From assembly GCF_028640845.1 (NCBI RefSeq), contig NC_080541.1, positions 156,062,502 through 156,126,501 of the forward strand: a stretch of 64,000 nt of DNA. The letters are read 5' to 3'. The notes under the pieces are model-generated. The model was not told the DNA's origin, did not search any database, and was given only the letters and a program-made list of their open reading frames with translations. Below, piece after piece: positions 1 through 10,900 of the stretch; position 1 is the first letter of the stretch, and each line of letters opens with the position of its first letter. This DNA is from Ahaetulla prasina (taxonomy: Eukaryota; Chordata; Lepidosauria; Squamata; Colubridae). The translations under genes were made by a program, and so were the position numbers.

Positions 1-321
1 GATCGAAAGGTCGGCAGCTCAGCAGTTCGAATCCCTAGTGCTGCCGTGTAACAGGCTGAGCTCCCGTTACTTATCCAAGCTTCTGCCAACCTAGCAGTTT
101 TGAAAGCACATAAAAATGCAAATAGAAAAAATAGGTACCACCTTTGGTGGGAAGGTAACAGCGTTCCGTGTGCCTTTGGCATTGAGTCATGCCGGCCACA
201 TGACCATGGAGACATCTTCGGACAGCGCTGGCTCTTTGGCTTTGAAACGGAGATGAGCACCGCCCCCTAGAGTCGGCAACGACTAGCACGTATGTGCGAG
301 GGGAACCTTTACCTTTTTAAA
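1..321 (+). mobile_element. Sauria-type tRNA-derived SINE, 5' end cut by window edge
   Basis: The pol III B box (agttcgaatcc) lies at about 25-35, followed by the conserved SINE body and the ACCTTTACCTT-type tail at about 305-321. The same sequence occurs in reverse at 35820-36177 and 36514-38551. Sauria SINEs are widespread in squamates, and their 3' ends resemble Bov-B LINEs (established knowledge). The A box is lost beyond position 1. Confidence 0.85.
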
Positions 322-742
322 TGATGCTTGGAGAAAAAGTTAGGCAGGGATTCTTCAATCAGTCCCCTGAAAGTACCCCAATTAAATTGTATGAGAGAGG
401 CAAAACTACCCTACATTTAACTGTGTGAAAGAAGCAACAGTATCCAGACTGGTTGCCGAGGTATGATGAAGAAAAGCTGTGGAACATCACAAATTATCTT
501 GAAATACTTTCCTTCTGTCTTAAGGAAGACATATTGAAATGGCCATATTGGATTGACTTTGCATCAGTGACTCTCTCTCAGATAATCCACCTCACAGGGT
601 TGTTGCTCTGGGGAATATAGGAGGAGGATGTTGTGTTGGATATGCTTGTTGCTTTGAATTATTTTTTAAAAGTAATAAACACGGGGAAAAATAAAAACAA
701 AAAAATTAAACAAATAAAAAATAAAATAAAATAATCCCTATG
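322..742. other. No recognisable feature
   Basis: AT-rich sequence with a short A-rich simple tract at about 695-735. I see no long reading frame or known repeat. Confidence 0.5.
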
Positions 743-750
743 TTCTAGTA

Positions 751-1136
751 TAGTGATGGCTAACCTTTTTGCCATTGCTTGCCAGGTGGGGGAGGGTCAC
801 ATGTGTGCATGCCCATCACCCATAATTCTATGCGCCCCACCCCCATGCATGCGCACATGACACCCCCCCACTCCCTCCGCTCCTGGCATGTCCGGTAGCC
901 CTGTTTTTATCTCACCCCTCGCTCCAGAGACTTTCTAGGAGTCTGGGGAGGGCGAAAATGGCCTTCCCCAGCCCCAACCCATGCCAGAGGTTCTCCTGAG
1001 GCCGAAACCAGCCCATTTGCCAACTTCCGGTGGGACTGGAAGGCCCGAAAATCAATTGGCCAGCATGGATACCAGAGCTGAGCTCGTATGCCCACTGATA
1101 TGGCTATCATATCATATCATAGGTTCGCCATCACAG
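751..1136. mobile_element. Non-autonomous hAT element with TSD
   Basis: The ends are inverted copies: tagtgatggctaacct at 751 and, in reverse complement, ctgtgatggcgaacct at 1136. An 8-bp direct repeat flanks them (ttctagta at 743-750, ttctagtc at 1137-1144, 7/8 match). The boundary can slide by one base. The 386-bp interior is C-rich and has no transposase. A (catat)n-like tract sits just inside the right end. Confidence 0.8.
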
Positions 1137-1144
1137 TTCTAGTC

Positions 1145-1544
1145 TATGGTTTAGATATGCTAAGCTTCAAGAAAACAATAAAAAGCATAACCTCCTCGCT
1201 CCATGAACGATTCAATATATTATTTGTTTGTTACACTGCCCTTTGTTTTATTTTACTTATTCAATTTTGGGGCCGCCTGAGTCCCTGGAAGAACAGTCAC
1301 CTGGCCATAAGGTAAACATAACAAAAGGGACTCCATACCTATTGCAAGGCCTGGGAGAATCACCAGGTATCTAAAAGTATCCTAATCATCATAAAGAGCA
1401 AACTGCATGAATCTTGGGGGGGCAGGATACATTGTTCTAGAGGGAAGCCAGTGTACACTCCCTTTCCAGGAGATGAAGTAAGAGGCATTTTAATAATCCC
1501 ACTTCACTACCACTAATGTCAATCAATCAAAATAGACTGGAAGG
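1145..1544. other. No recognisable feature
   Basis: Unassigned sequence between a hAT element and a CR1 3' end. A short open frame reaches into it (1088-1315) but has no family resemblance. Confidence 0.4.
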
Positions 1545-1880
1545 GACATCGGAGGTCTTCTAGACCAAACAGGAAACCCTATATAATTTGAGACAAGTGG
1601 CTGTCCAGTCTCTTCTTAAAAACCTCCACTGATAAAGCGCCTGCAATTTCTGAAGGCAAGCTGTTTCACTGGTTCTCAGTGTTAGAAAGTTTCTCCTTAA
1701 TTTCAGATTGCTTCTCTCCTTGGTTAGTTTCCATCCATTTCCATCCATTGCTTTTTGCCTTACCTTCTGGTGCTCTGGAAAATAAGTTCTTTGTGGCAGC
1801 CCCACAAATGCCGGAATACTGCTATCATGTCTTTCCTCTAGACTAGTCATACCCAGTTCCTGCAACCGTTTTTCATATGT

Positions 1881-2000
1881 TAAGGGCACCATAAGAGCAC
1901 CAGCGTGCCTACCGTTCCTGTCCTAATGTTCCCTTTGGTTGTATCCAATTCGTATGGTTATTTCATGCTTATACTTATATATATTGTTGTGTTTGACAAA

Positions 2001-2067
<67 letters not shown>
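1881..2067 (+). mobile_element. Family B LINE 3' tail inserted in CR1
   Basis: The sequence matches the 3' end of the family B LINE at 18235-18380: the gtgcctaccgttcctgtcct motif, then a gacaaataaata tail. The interrupted CR1 resumes in register after it. A 5-bp repeat (atgtt) flanks both sides. The (AAAT)n tail runs from 1999 to 2068. Confidence 0.75.
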
Positions 2068-2068
2068 A
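1999..2068 (+). repeat. (AAAT)n microsatellite
   Basis: About 17 uninterrupted tetranucleotide units grown from the 3' tail of the inserted LINE fragment. Confidence 0.95.
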
Positions 2069-2795
2069 TGTTTTAGTCCCCAGACCTTTAATCATCCTAA
2101 TTGCTCTTCTCTGCATTTTTTCCAGAATTTCAACATTTTTTTGTGTAATGTGGTGACAAACACAGGATTCTCTATTCCAGGTGTGGTCTTTCTAAGGTTT
2201 TATAAAGCAGTACTAATACTCCACATGATTTTGATTCTATGCCTCTCTTTATACAACCAAGGATTATGTTAGCTTTTTTGGCTTCTGCTACATACTGCTG
2301 GCTCAAATTTTAAGTGATTGTCCACTAGCACTCCAAGGTCCATCTCACAGTAACTGTTTTTGAGCCAGGTTTTCCCTAAACTGTATTTGTACCTTTGGTT
2401 TTTCCTGCCTAGGTGCAAAACCTTGCTTTTTACCATATTAAATTTCATGTGGTTGGATAGGGCCTATTGTTCAAGTCTGTTAAGATTTTTTTGGGAACCT
2501 GAACTTGTCTTCTGGAGTGTTGGCTATTCCTGCTAGTTTAGTGTCATCTGAAAATTTGAACAGTTCCCCTTATATTCCCTCATCTAAATCATTTATAAAG
2601 ATATTGAAGAGTATTGGGGCTAAAATGGAGCCTTGTGGTATCTCACTGCTTATTTCCCTCCATGTAGTACTATTAAGAACTACTGACTGAGCACGTTTTA
2701 TTCAGCCAGTTACAAATCCATCTGGTGCTGATGTTGTCTTTCCCACATTTTTCTACCTTATCAAAAAGTAGGTTGTGGTCTGTTTTGAAACTGTT

Positions 2796-3279
2796 TCTAA
2801 ATTTTGTTTAACACAAAATGTTTTCACTGCCCATTTCCGCACTAAAGACAGGAACAAGCCTTTGCACTATTTGCTTCATAGATATTTGATTCTAGAGGAG
2901 CCAACTCCAGTGAATCAAGGAATATTACAATCCATAAAGTCAATTCAAAATAATCAAGTAACCATGAGGGATCATAACCATACAACAATAATCCAATATA
3001 CTACAGGTGGGGCACATACAGAATTCTCAGGAATGACCACACCATTGAATCCATCATGTTGGTACATGAGAGCAAGTCACTTCTATCAAGGCTTTCAGTT
3101 GAGCAGATGTACTGCATTCATCCTCACTCTCCATTGTGTAATTGGTGTTATCCACAGCTTGGTTTCATCTCATAATGTTTATTACATTGCACTGCACATG
3201 ACGACTTGAAAAAGTCAAAATTCTACAAAAAATAGTACCTAGGTTACTAATCAGTACATGTGGCTGCCAGTCACAAATA
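2796..3279. other. No recognisable feature
   Basis: A 144-codon open frame (2775-3209, +) starts inside CR1 antisense sequence and runs into unassigned DNA. Its product has no recognisable domain, so I treat it as chance. Confidence 0.4.
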
Positions 3280-3287
3280 ACTTAGAG

Positions 3288-3730
3288 CAGTGGTAGTCAA
3301 CCTGGTCCCTACCGCCCACTAGTGGGCATTCCAGCTTTCATGGTGGGTGGTAAGGGTTTTGTACAATACTGAAGCACTTTCCTTTTTTTTAATTTAATTG
3401 ATTTTTTTAAAAAATTTCATACCATTATTTAAAAACTTTTTCGTTAGGTTTTCATAAAACTCCCTGTGACAATTTAAATTTCTGAAAATATACTATTTGT
3501 ATCGCACACGCATAAGTTTAGTTCATGTTACGTAAGTGAAACTAAATGGTAAGTAATTATTATTATATGCTTTAACTTGCTGTAACTCTGCTTTATAAAT
3601 TTTATAAAGTAAAGTTACTTCCCTACTTTATAAATCACCATTACTGTGGAACTGGTGGGTGGTTAGAAAATTTTAATACTAACAGAGATACAAAAGTGGG
3701 CGGTAAGTATAAAAAGGTTGACTACCCCTG
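3288..3730. mobile_element. Non-autonomous hAT element resembling OposCharlie (OC1)
   Basis: Left end CAGTGGTAGTCAACCTGG; right end, in reverse complement, CAGGGGTAGTCAACCTTT. An 8-bp TSD flanks it (acttagag 3280-3287, gcttagag 3731-3738, 7/8). Both ends continue into the gtgggcggta / taccgcccac sequence that I recall from the OC1 family, known for horizontal transfer between vertebrates. At 443 bp it has no transposase. The OC1 assignment is from memory; the hAT class is visible directly. Confidence 0.8.
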
Positions 3731-3738
3731 GCTTAGAG

Positions 3739-4125
3739 CCTGTCTATCAAAGATATTATTTGTACTGTTCAGAATTCTTCCAATTATTATGATTTGTAGG
3801 AGAGGTCTTTCAAAAGGCTTATTCATTATCAGATTCATTTCTTAGAGATGAGAAGTCCTCAGTTATGAAATGCATAGTGAACCTCATATCACAGTGGCAT
3901 CATGCGACATATCAGGACTTTTTCCCCCTTTCGCTAAACCGGGCGGGGGTGTGGCCAGCATGTGACACATCTGGCTCATGGTCCAGTGTAGACCATTGTA
4001 CTTATTTATCAAATTTATATAGTATATTTATGTACTTTATTTCTAATTTTCCTACCATTGGTAGAATAGCCAAGATGTCTTTATTAGTTGTTATGATTTA
4101 TATCTTTGATTCTGTATTTTTGTAA
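3739..4125. other. Unassigned sequence upstream of a LINE tail
   Basis: No clear family. The stretch at 3935-3990 is G-rich and looks repeat-derived. It may be the body of an unrecognised element whose 3' end follows. Confidence 0.3.
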
Positions 4126-4268
4126 TCTATATTATATAATCTGTACCTTATGATTGTTGATGAACGCATCTTTTCTTTTATGTACACTGAGAGCGTATGC
4201 ACCAAGACAAATTCCTTGTGTGTCCAATCACACTTGGCCAATAAAAAAAACATCTATTCTATTCTATT
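4126..4268 (+). mobile_element. Rex1/L3-like LINE 3' end with (ATTCT) tail
   Basis: Nearly identical to the 3' end of the element at 21930-22063: caagacaaattccttgtgtg, then cacttggccaataaaa and a short attct array. Only the non-coding 3' end is present. Confidence 0.8.
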
Positions 4269-4662
4269 TAAGTTGCTGTTTACCACTTTGAGCATTGTGC
4301 AAGTAGAAATTGAGATACAAATCAAATAAATGTTTTAGAAATAGAAAAACTGTTTAAAAAAAATTACTGATTTTTGGAGGAGAAAAAGAATGTAAACAAT
4401 ACATTTAATAGTTCTAACAAAGTTTTGTAAAACTTTCAAAAGTTTCAAAAAGTAAAATTTAGAATCCCTGTCTTGCCTGCTCATGAGACCCACTGCAATT
4501 TTCCATTTTTTTTAAAGTGTTGCCCTCCTGCCAAAGTATCAGTCTCTCAAGATAGTCCATATAAATTCCGTCAGCCTATAAACAGCACTTGATAACAAAG
4601 GAACTGGATTGATAGTCGAGTATAAAAAGAGTTTTATGGGATTATAAGAAGTAAAGGTTTAA

Positions 4663-4962
4663 TGAACTTCCCCCAGGACTCCGCCAACTTCCTGACCTTC
4701 GAACCTTCCGCCGCGAGCTTAAAACACATCTATTTATCTGTGCAGGACTGGACTAGAATTTTAATTTTAAATTTAATTTTAATGGGGTTTTTACCATTTT
4801 AATTGTAATTTTAAATTTTGGCCTATTTAAATAAGTTTTTTAATTTAGTGTTTTATCTTGTATTATATTTGTATTTTTATCGGGCTGTAAACCGCCCTGA
4901 GTCCTTTGGGAGATAGGACGGTATAAAAATTTGATTAAATAAATAAATAAATAAATAAATAA
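4663..4962 (+). mobile_element. L2 LINE, 5'-truncated 3' end
   Basis: Encodes the last residues of the L2 reverse transcriptase ORF (…LRTFRRELKTHLF… with LPPGL upstream), then the AT-rich 3' UTR, the aaccgccctgagtcc motif at about 4890 and an (AAAT)n tail. It matches 16800-17128. Confidence 0.9.
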
Positions 4963-5329
4963 AATTAAGGAAAGACATTCTTAAGAATATTTGTGGTTTA
5001 GGGAAGTTTTTTTCTTATTAAATATCATCTTGCATTGCAATAGCTTACAGATAAAGCCACTTGATACTCATTTTTTTCCTAGCATGTTTCAAGATTGCTA
5101 CAATATGCAAAATTTAAAAGACTTACTGTATCTCTGACATTTCAGTGAAGAAAATGAGTTTCTCACTAATGATACTCCATTTAATTGGCACCAATAAGTG
5201 TCAGTTCAATAAATTTTAGCATTATGTTTGGATAATATTTGTTATTGCTATAAATCAGACAGGCAATGCTACAATAACCATGCAAGGCTATAATTAAATA
5301 GCTGCTTCTGAAGATGCACATTTCAGACC
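4963..5329. other. No recognisable feature
   Basis: AT-rich unassigned DNA between the L2 tail and the first hAT MITE. Confidence 0.4.
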
Positions 5330-5337
5330 ATGCTCAT

Positions 5338-5695
5338 CAGTGGTGGGTTTCAATTTTTTTACTACCAGTTCTGTGGGCGTGGCTTGGTGGGCATGGCATG
5401 GCATGGATTGGATTGGTGGGAGTGGCTTGGTGGGTATGGCATGGGAAGGATACTATAAAATCTTCATTCCCACCCCACTCCAGGGAAAGAATACTGTAAA
5501 ATCTCTATTCCCTGCCCAATCCAGGGGAAGGTTACTGCAAAATCCTCATTTCCTCCCAATCAGATGGGACTTGGGAGGCAGAGAATAGATGGGGGTGAGG
5601 CCAGTCAGAATTTTTACTACTGGTTCTCCGAACTACTCAAAATTTCTGCTACCGGTTCTCCAGAAATGGTCAGAACCAGCTGAAACCCACCTCTG
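5338..5695. mobile_element. hAT MITE, family N1, first of a pair
   Basis: The terminal inverted repeats are cagtggtgggtttc at 5338 and, in reverse complement, cagaggtgggtttcagc at 5695. The 8-bp TSD atgctcat is perfect on both sides (5330-5337, 5696-5703). The interior holds degenerate repeats around ggcgtggcttggtgggcatg and ggttctccg. There is no transposase. I call this abundant group N1 for this window. Confidence 0.9.
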
Positions 5696-5703
5696 ATGCT
5701 CAT

Positions 5704-5888
5704 CAGTGGTGGGTTGACACCGGTTCACCCCGGATTGGATGAACCGGTAGCAGCAGCAGCGGGAGGCTCTGCCCACCTGCCCGGATGTCTCTGCGCATGC
5801 GCAGACGCTTCTGCACATGCGGAGAAGTGTTGCATGCACACGTGCCCAAGAGCGAACCGGTAGCAACTGGATTTGAAACCCATTACTG
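5704..5888. mobile_element. hAT MITE, family N1, second of a pair
   Basis: It starts cagtggtgggttgacaccgg and ends gatttgaaacccattactg. It is flanked by the same 8-bp atgctcat (5696-5703 and 5889-5896), so three copies of the target bracket two elements. It is 185 bp and contains gcatgcgcag-rich sequence like the copies at 13073, 54459 and 59278. It is a different subtype from its neighbour. Confidence 0.9.
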
Positions 5889-5910
5889 ATGCTCATGTCT
5901 GTCTTAATTT

Positions 5911-6751
5911 AAAAAAAAAAACTATCCAAGGACCATTTCCACCATCTTGTTAATGTTACCATGTCATTTTTTTTTTATTTACATTTATATCCCGCCCTTC
6001 TCCGAAGACTCAGGGTGGCTTACATTGTGTAAGGCAATAGTCTCATCCTATTTGTATATTTATATACAAAGTCAACTTATTGCCTCCCCAACAATCCGGG
6101 TCCTCATTTTACCTACCTTATAAAGGATGGAAGGCTGAGTCAACCTTGGGCCTGGTGGGACTCGAGCCTGCAGTAATTGCAAGCAGCTATGTTTAATAAC
6201 AGGCTGTCTTACAGCCTGAGCCACACCGCAGTTAAATTTTGTTTAAATTATAAGAGTCTCCAGTTGACTGAGTCATCTCTGTTCACATATGAGCCAGAAA
6301 GTACAGTATTCTGCCTAGTTATTTGTTCTCTGCAAGTGCTACGCCTCTGGATATACAAAAGCCCATGCCATCCTTGCAATTTTAGACAGCTCACTCAAGC
6401 TTCAATTATGTTTTCAAATGTGAAATTGCAAGGTTTGGACAGTACAAAGCCACAATGTTTGAAAGTACTGTTAGGGCACTAATGACCCAGATATAAAAAT
6501 ACTGGACATGAAGTACAGGAGCAGCCTTAAAAATAAAAATGTAATATATTGCACTCTTTGGAAATGAATGAGACTTGGAAAAGCTTAATATTTAGAACAA
6601 TGCAGGGACGTCTTGAATTCTGCACTCTATCAAGTACTGTTAGTCCCAAGTATCCCTGAAACATTCAGCAATGTTTATAGTTCATAGGTTACAGTCTTAG
6701 TCTCCATGTATAAACGATTAGTCCTTCTCATTGAGAATACCCATATTTAGC
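5911..6751. repeat. Tandem duplication, unit 1 (842-bp period)
   Basis: From the poly(A) at 5911 the sequence repeats almost exactly at 6752 (offset 842). It contains an L2-tailed SINE plus about 500 bp of unassigned DNA. I see only a handful of differences between units. Confidence 0.95.
5967..6233 (-). mobile_element. tRNA-derived SINE with L2-like tail
   Basis: In reverse complement: a tRNA-like head with A box tggctcaggctg and B box ggctcgagtcc, a body ending at cttacacaatgtaagcc, then accctgagtcttcgg and tataaatg, matching L2 3' ends. An A-rich tail follows at the left. It lies inside the duplicated unit. Confidence 0.85.
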
Positions 6752-7594
6752 AAAAAAAAAAAACTATCCAAGGACCATTTCCACCATCTTGTTAATGTTA
6801 CCATGTCATTTTTTTTTTATTTACATTTATATCCCGCCCTTCTCCGAAGACTCAGGGTGGCTTACATTGTGTAAGGCAATAGTCTCATCCTATTTGTATA
6901 TTTATATACAAAGTCAACTTATTGCCTCCCCAACAATCCGGGTCCTCATTTTACCTACCTTATAAAGGATGGAAGGCTGAGTCAACCTTGGGCCTGGTGG
7001 GACTCGAGCCTGCAGTAATTGCAAGCAGCTATGTTTAATAACAGGCTGTCTTACAGCCTGAGCCACACCGCAGTTAAATTTTGTTTAAATTATAAGAGTC
7101 TCCAGTTGACTGAGTCATCTCTGTTCACATATGAGCCAGAAAGTACAGTATTCTGCCTAGTTATTTGTTCTCTGCAAGTGCTACGCCTCTGGATATACAA
7201 AAGCCCATGCCATCCTTGCAATTTTAGACAGCTCACTCAAGCTTCAATTATGTTTTCAAATGTGAAATTGCAAGGTTTGGACAGTACAAAGCCACATTGT
7301 TTGAAAGTACTGTTAGGGCACTAATGACCCAGATATAAAAATACTGGACATGAAGTACAGGAGCAGCCTTAAAAATAAAAATGTAATATATTGCACTCTT
7401 TGGAAATGAATGAGACTTGGAAAAGCTTAATATTTAGAACAATGCAGGGACGTCTTGAATTCTGCACTCTATCAAGTACTGTTAGTCCCAAGTATCCCCT
7501 GAAACATTCAGCAATGTTTATAGTTCATAGGTTACAGTCTTAGTCTCCATGTATAAACGATTAGTCCTTCTCATTGAGAATACCCATATTTAGC
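6752..7594. repeat. Tandem duplication, unit 2 (842-bp period)
   Basis: Second copy of 5911-6751, ending in another poly(A) run (7595-7607). All three junction points are A runs of 11-13 bases. Confidence 0.95.
6809..7075 (-). mobile_element. tRNA-derived SINE with L2-like tail, duplicated copy
   Basis: Copy of 5967-6233 made by the tandem duplication, not by a separate retrotransposition, because the flanks match as well. Confidence 0.85.
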
Positions 7595-7607
7595 AAAAAA
7601 AAAAAAA

Positions 7608-8131
7608 CATTCCAGGGGGAGAATGTAAATTTCACTTGTTTTATTATGGAGGAAATACTGAGATGTTTAGAAAAATATCACTGCTGATAGCCTATTTATA
7701 AATGTATACCACATTAAGCAAGAAGAAAATGTGTTTCACTCAATTGCTTTATGTACTTGTTATTCAAGACAATTAAACAATGTGTGATGAAAATCCCAGA
7801 TGTTCATGACTCTTTAAATATGATGATACATTCAATCAGATTGCCATGTCGCCTTAATAGGATGTGCGATCTCTGTATCCTTTGAAAAATGTGATTAGGG
7901 ACAACTGACAACCATACCATTTTTCCTTCATTTCTAACCTGAAATATAGCTTAACATTTTATAGGAGAAAAAAGAAAGATCATAGTTCAGAGAGCTGAGT
8001 TCCTTTGGACTGCAAGGGAAGTAGTAGTATGATTTAGCAAATTACTACATAGAAGAAAACTAGACAGTACTTCTAGATCAGACCAAAAATCAGAAGAAAA
8101 AATCAGACCAAAAATCAGAAAACTCCAGTAG
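7608..8131. other. No recognisable feature
   Basis: AT-rich. A short direct repeat (aaaaatcagaccaaaaatcag) occurs at about 8085-8120 next to the LTR. Confidence 0.4.
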
Positions 8132-8135
8132 GAAG

Positions 8136-8669
8136 TGTTGGAAGAAATATCCATCTGGGTTCAGTTCCAAGTGGGGACAAAGACACTGGAAACATGGAGG
8201 CTGCTTGGAAAGATGGTTTAATGGTGGTCAGGATCACATGGCTTGAGTTCCTGAACAGAAAAGGGCTGAGATCCTGTGTGCTCCCTGGTTTTATGCTTTT
8301 TCTGAGCTTTGAATTTCCTGGGGCACAGGAAGAGTATCTTGATTGGTTGTCAGACTCCCAGGGGGTGGGGGTCTTAGCTAACATTGTAGGTTGTCTCTCA
8401 AGCTTGCCTGAGCCTTGCCATGTGGTGAGTTTCTATTCTATTGTGTTGCAAATGATGGTCATTGACAAAGGTGGGGGGATTGAGTGAGCTTGGCTGAAGC
8501 TTTAATGGCCCATTGACAAAGGTGGGGGGTGGCAGGAAGTTGCAGGGAGCTGCTTTGTCTTTAAAACATGTTTCTCCATTTCTCATCCAGGGAAATATAT
8601 TCTGCCTTTTTAAATATTTTCTAAAATATTTCATTCTTCTAGGAGGGGGGTGGGTGCTAAATTCCTACA
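8136..8669 (-). mobile_element. Solo long terminal repeat of an endogenous retrovirus
   Basis: Read on the minus strand it begins TG and ends CA and is bounded by a 4-bp direct repeat, gaag (8132-8135 and 8670-8673), as expected for a retroviral integrase. It has a TATA-like gcataaaa (plus-strand 8289-8296) and an attaaa polyadenylation signal (plus-strand 8217-8222) in the right order for U3-R-U5. It is 534 bp with no internal genes, so it is a recombined solo LTR. The retroviral genus is not determinable here; a 4-bp TSD fits gammaretrovirus-like elements. Confidence 0.75.
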
Positions 8670-8894
8670 GAAGATAAGTGTTCTGTCCTCTAAAACACTC
8701 TAGCAATCCAGGTTCCATCCAGATTTGAAGACTTGAGTACCTTTACACCTTTAGTGTAAAATAGCTGCAAAATTTCAAGCAAATTTGTGATGTGGTCACA
8801 TTAAAAACAATTTATTTAGCTCTGAGTTTCCTATGTCACTAAAGAATATTAAGGATCCATTGCACATTGCTCTGTTTTTAAATGTTGCCTTTAG

Positions 8895-8938
8895 TTCTCT
8901 CTCTCTTTCTCTCTCTCTCTCACACACACACATACACA

Positions 8939-8995
<57 letters not shown>
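8895..8995. repeat. Compound microsatellite (CT)n-(CA)n-(GA)n
   Basis: About 26 bases of CT, 35 of CA (one interruption), then about 40 of GA. The CT and GA arms are inverted complements. Open frames across it are simple-repeat artefacts. Confidence 0.98.
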
Positions 8996-8997
<2 letters not shown>

Positions 8998-10549
8998 GAT
9001 GTCACTTAAATCACCTAATGCATTTTTCCAAAATGTTAATTTGCCAAAGCGGATGCCAACTAAATGTTAGAAAAAGTTTCCTAAAAGGGCAATTTGATAG
9101 AATAACCAATTATCCCATGAAGTGATGGGCTTCCCTTTTGCTGGAAGTGCTTAGGCAGAGGCTAAAAAGCCATCTGTCTAGAGCACTTTAATTTAAATTC
9201 CTGCAGTGAGTAAGTATGGTTGGGCTTTGTGTTAAATAACCTTGTCAGTTCCTTGATTCTATAACATTTGATTGTTGACACATATAGCAGCGGTAGCTAC
9301 TAAAACACTTAACCTCTCAGTGTTGCTAAGCACAAAGATGGTCCAAATAATATTACAGAATAGGACACTTGACATCTCCGCTAAGTAAAATTAGTTTGTT
9401 GTTTTGTTTACATTATTCGGTCAAACAATTGATATGTGACTATTAAATCCACATCTGAATTTAAGTGAGTTCACAGAACAATAAAGCTGGTCACAATTCA
9501 AGTCTTATGTCTTTAAGAGGCAGTTTTTCCTCTATGGGTAAAAATATTTTAATGAAATATATATTGATAAGAATTTTAATTTTTATATTGTAAACTTAAT
9601 TTATTTGCATTCTGTTTGCATTCAGCTGTACCACTCGAAAGTTTAGTATTCTGGATGGTATAATTTCAACCCCATGTGCACCATGTGCACCAACAGGGGC
9701 AAAAGGAACAATAATGAAATAAGCATTGTTGCATCATGACACAAGTTCCTCCCTTTGTGTGCATCATAGCATTGCAAGCAAGTACATAAGAAACAGACAT
9801 CACAACACCTAATTCATCATTTTGAGAAAACCAGCAGATTCTGCTGAAGTCCTTTCTTTAACTTGCAGCAGCAAAGTAGAAAAAAGATTAGCATGCGTTA
9901 AAAACTGTACCAATTTCAATATACATAAAAACATTACAATCAAAGATCAGCCAAAAATAATAAAATTCAGAACAAAATATCAATTAAATTAATATATTCC
10001 AATAAAAAATTTAAAATGTAAAGGTTAAAACCCCAAACATCTTATGCATAATTAGTAAACTGGATAGTAAAATTTTGCAGGCGGCAATTTTAGTTCATGG
10101 TCTGTGACAGCCGTTACCTATCATGAAATTGAAATTGAAAAGGAAGCACATATGCCCGGATAATGTATAAGAGTTAGCACGACAAGTGATAAGTATGCAT
10201 TCCTATAATATTGGCAATTATTAGGACATAACCAATTGATTGTACTTCTTCAAAGCCATATGGACAAAGCTATTAGGAAAAATAGAGCCTAAAACTATTG
10301 AAGATATTGCATTGTATACCATATCAAGAAAATATATAATAGTGAAATAACAATGACATCTTTACATATTATTTTTCTGAAGCAATGACAGGTCTCTCAC
10401 ATTTTTTATTGATACATGTCTTAAAAAACTATTTCCAGCATTTAAAATATTAATAAAAATATTTATAAATATCAATCTCTTGTCAGGCTAATATCAACTT
10501 TCAATTTATACATAGGAACTACCTTTTGATCTTAGAAGGTACTGGATTT
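8996..10549. other. No recognisable feature
   Basis: About 1.5 kb of AT-rich DNA. I see no known repeat, long open frame or splice-bounded conserved exon. A short perfect direct repeat (ccatgtgca) occurs at about 9672-9690. Confidence 0.4.
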
Positions 10550-10604
10550 AAAGAGAGAGAGAGAGAGAGAATTCTTTCAAGTCAGAACTCCGCCGTAGTT
10601 GTGG

Positions 10605-10641
10605 GATAGTAGAATAGAATAGAATAGAATAGAATAGAATT
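10605..10641. repeat. (AGAAT)n microsatellite
   Basis: About six pentanucleotide units; the reverse complement is the (ATTCT)n tail of the adjoining minus-strand LINE. Confidence 0.95.
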
Positions 10642-10900
10642 TTATTGGCCAAGTGTGATTGGACACACAAGGAATTTGTCTTGGTGCATATGCTCTCAGT
10701 GTACATAAAAGAAAAGATACGTTCATCAAGGTACAACATTTACAACACAATTGATGATCAATATATCAATATAAATCATAAGGATTGCCAGCAACAAGTT
10801 ATAGTCATACAGTCATAAGTGGAAAGAGATTGGTGATGGGAACTATGAAACGATTAATAGTAGTGCAGATTCAGTAAATAGTCTGACAGTGTTGAGGGAA

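Larger units (their letters stand above)
1545..2795 (-). mobile_element. CR1 LINE, 3' fragment, degraded
   Basis: In reverse complement this matches the CR1 copy at 22978-24800, from the YLDFSKAFDKVDH region (right end) to the 3' end with its gggtttcctg and ctagaagacctcc motifs (left end). Frameshifts and stops break the reverse transcriptase frame throughout. A family B LINE tail interrupts it at 1881-2067. It is clearly older than the 23-kb copy. Confidence 0.85.

Noticed and set aside
5911..7594. Direct repeats as a possible CRISPR array
   Set aside because: Only two long units with no spacers; a tandem duplication in eukaryotic DNA.
8796..9070. Open frames with long Ser-Leu and Glu-Arg runs
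   Set aside because: Translation of the CT/CA/GA microsatellite.
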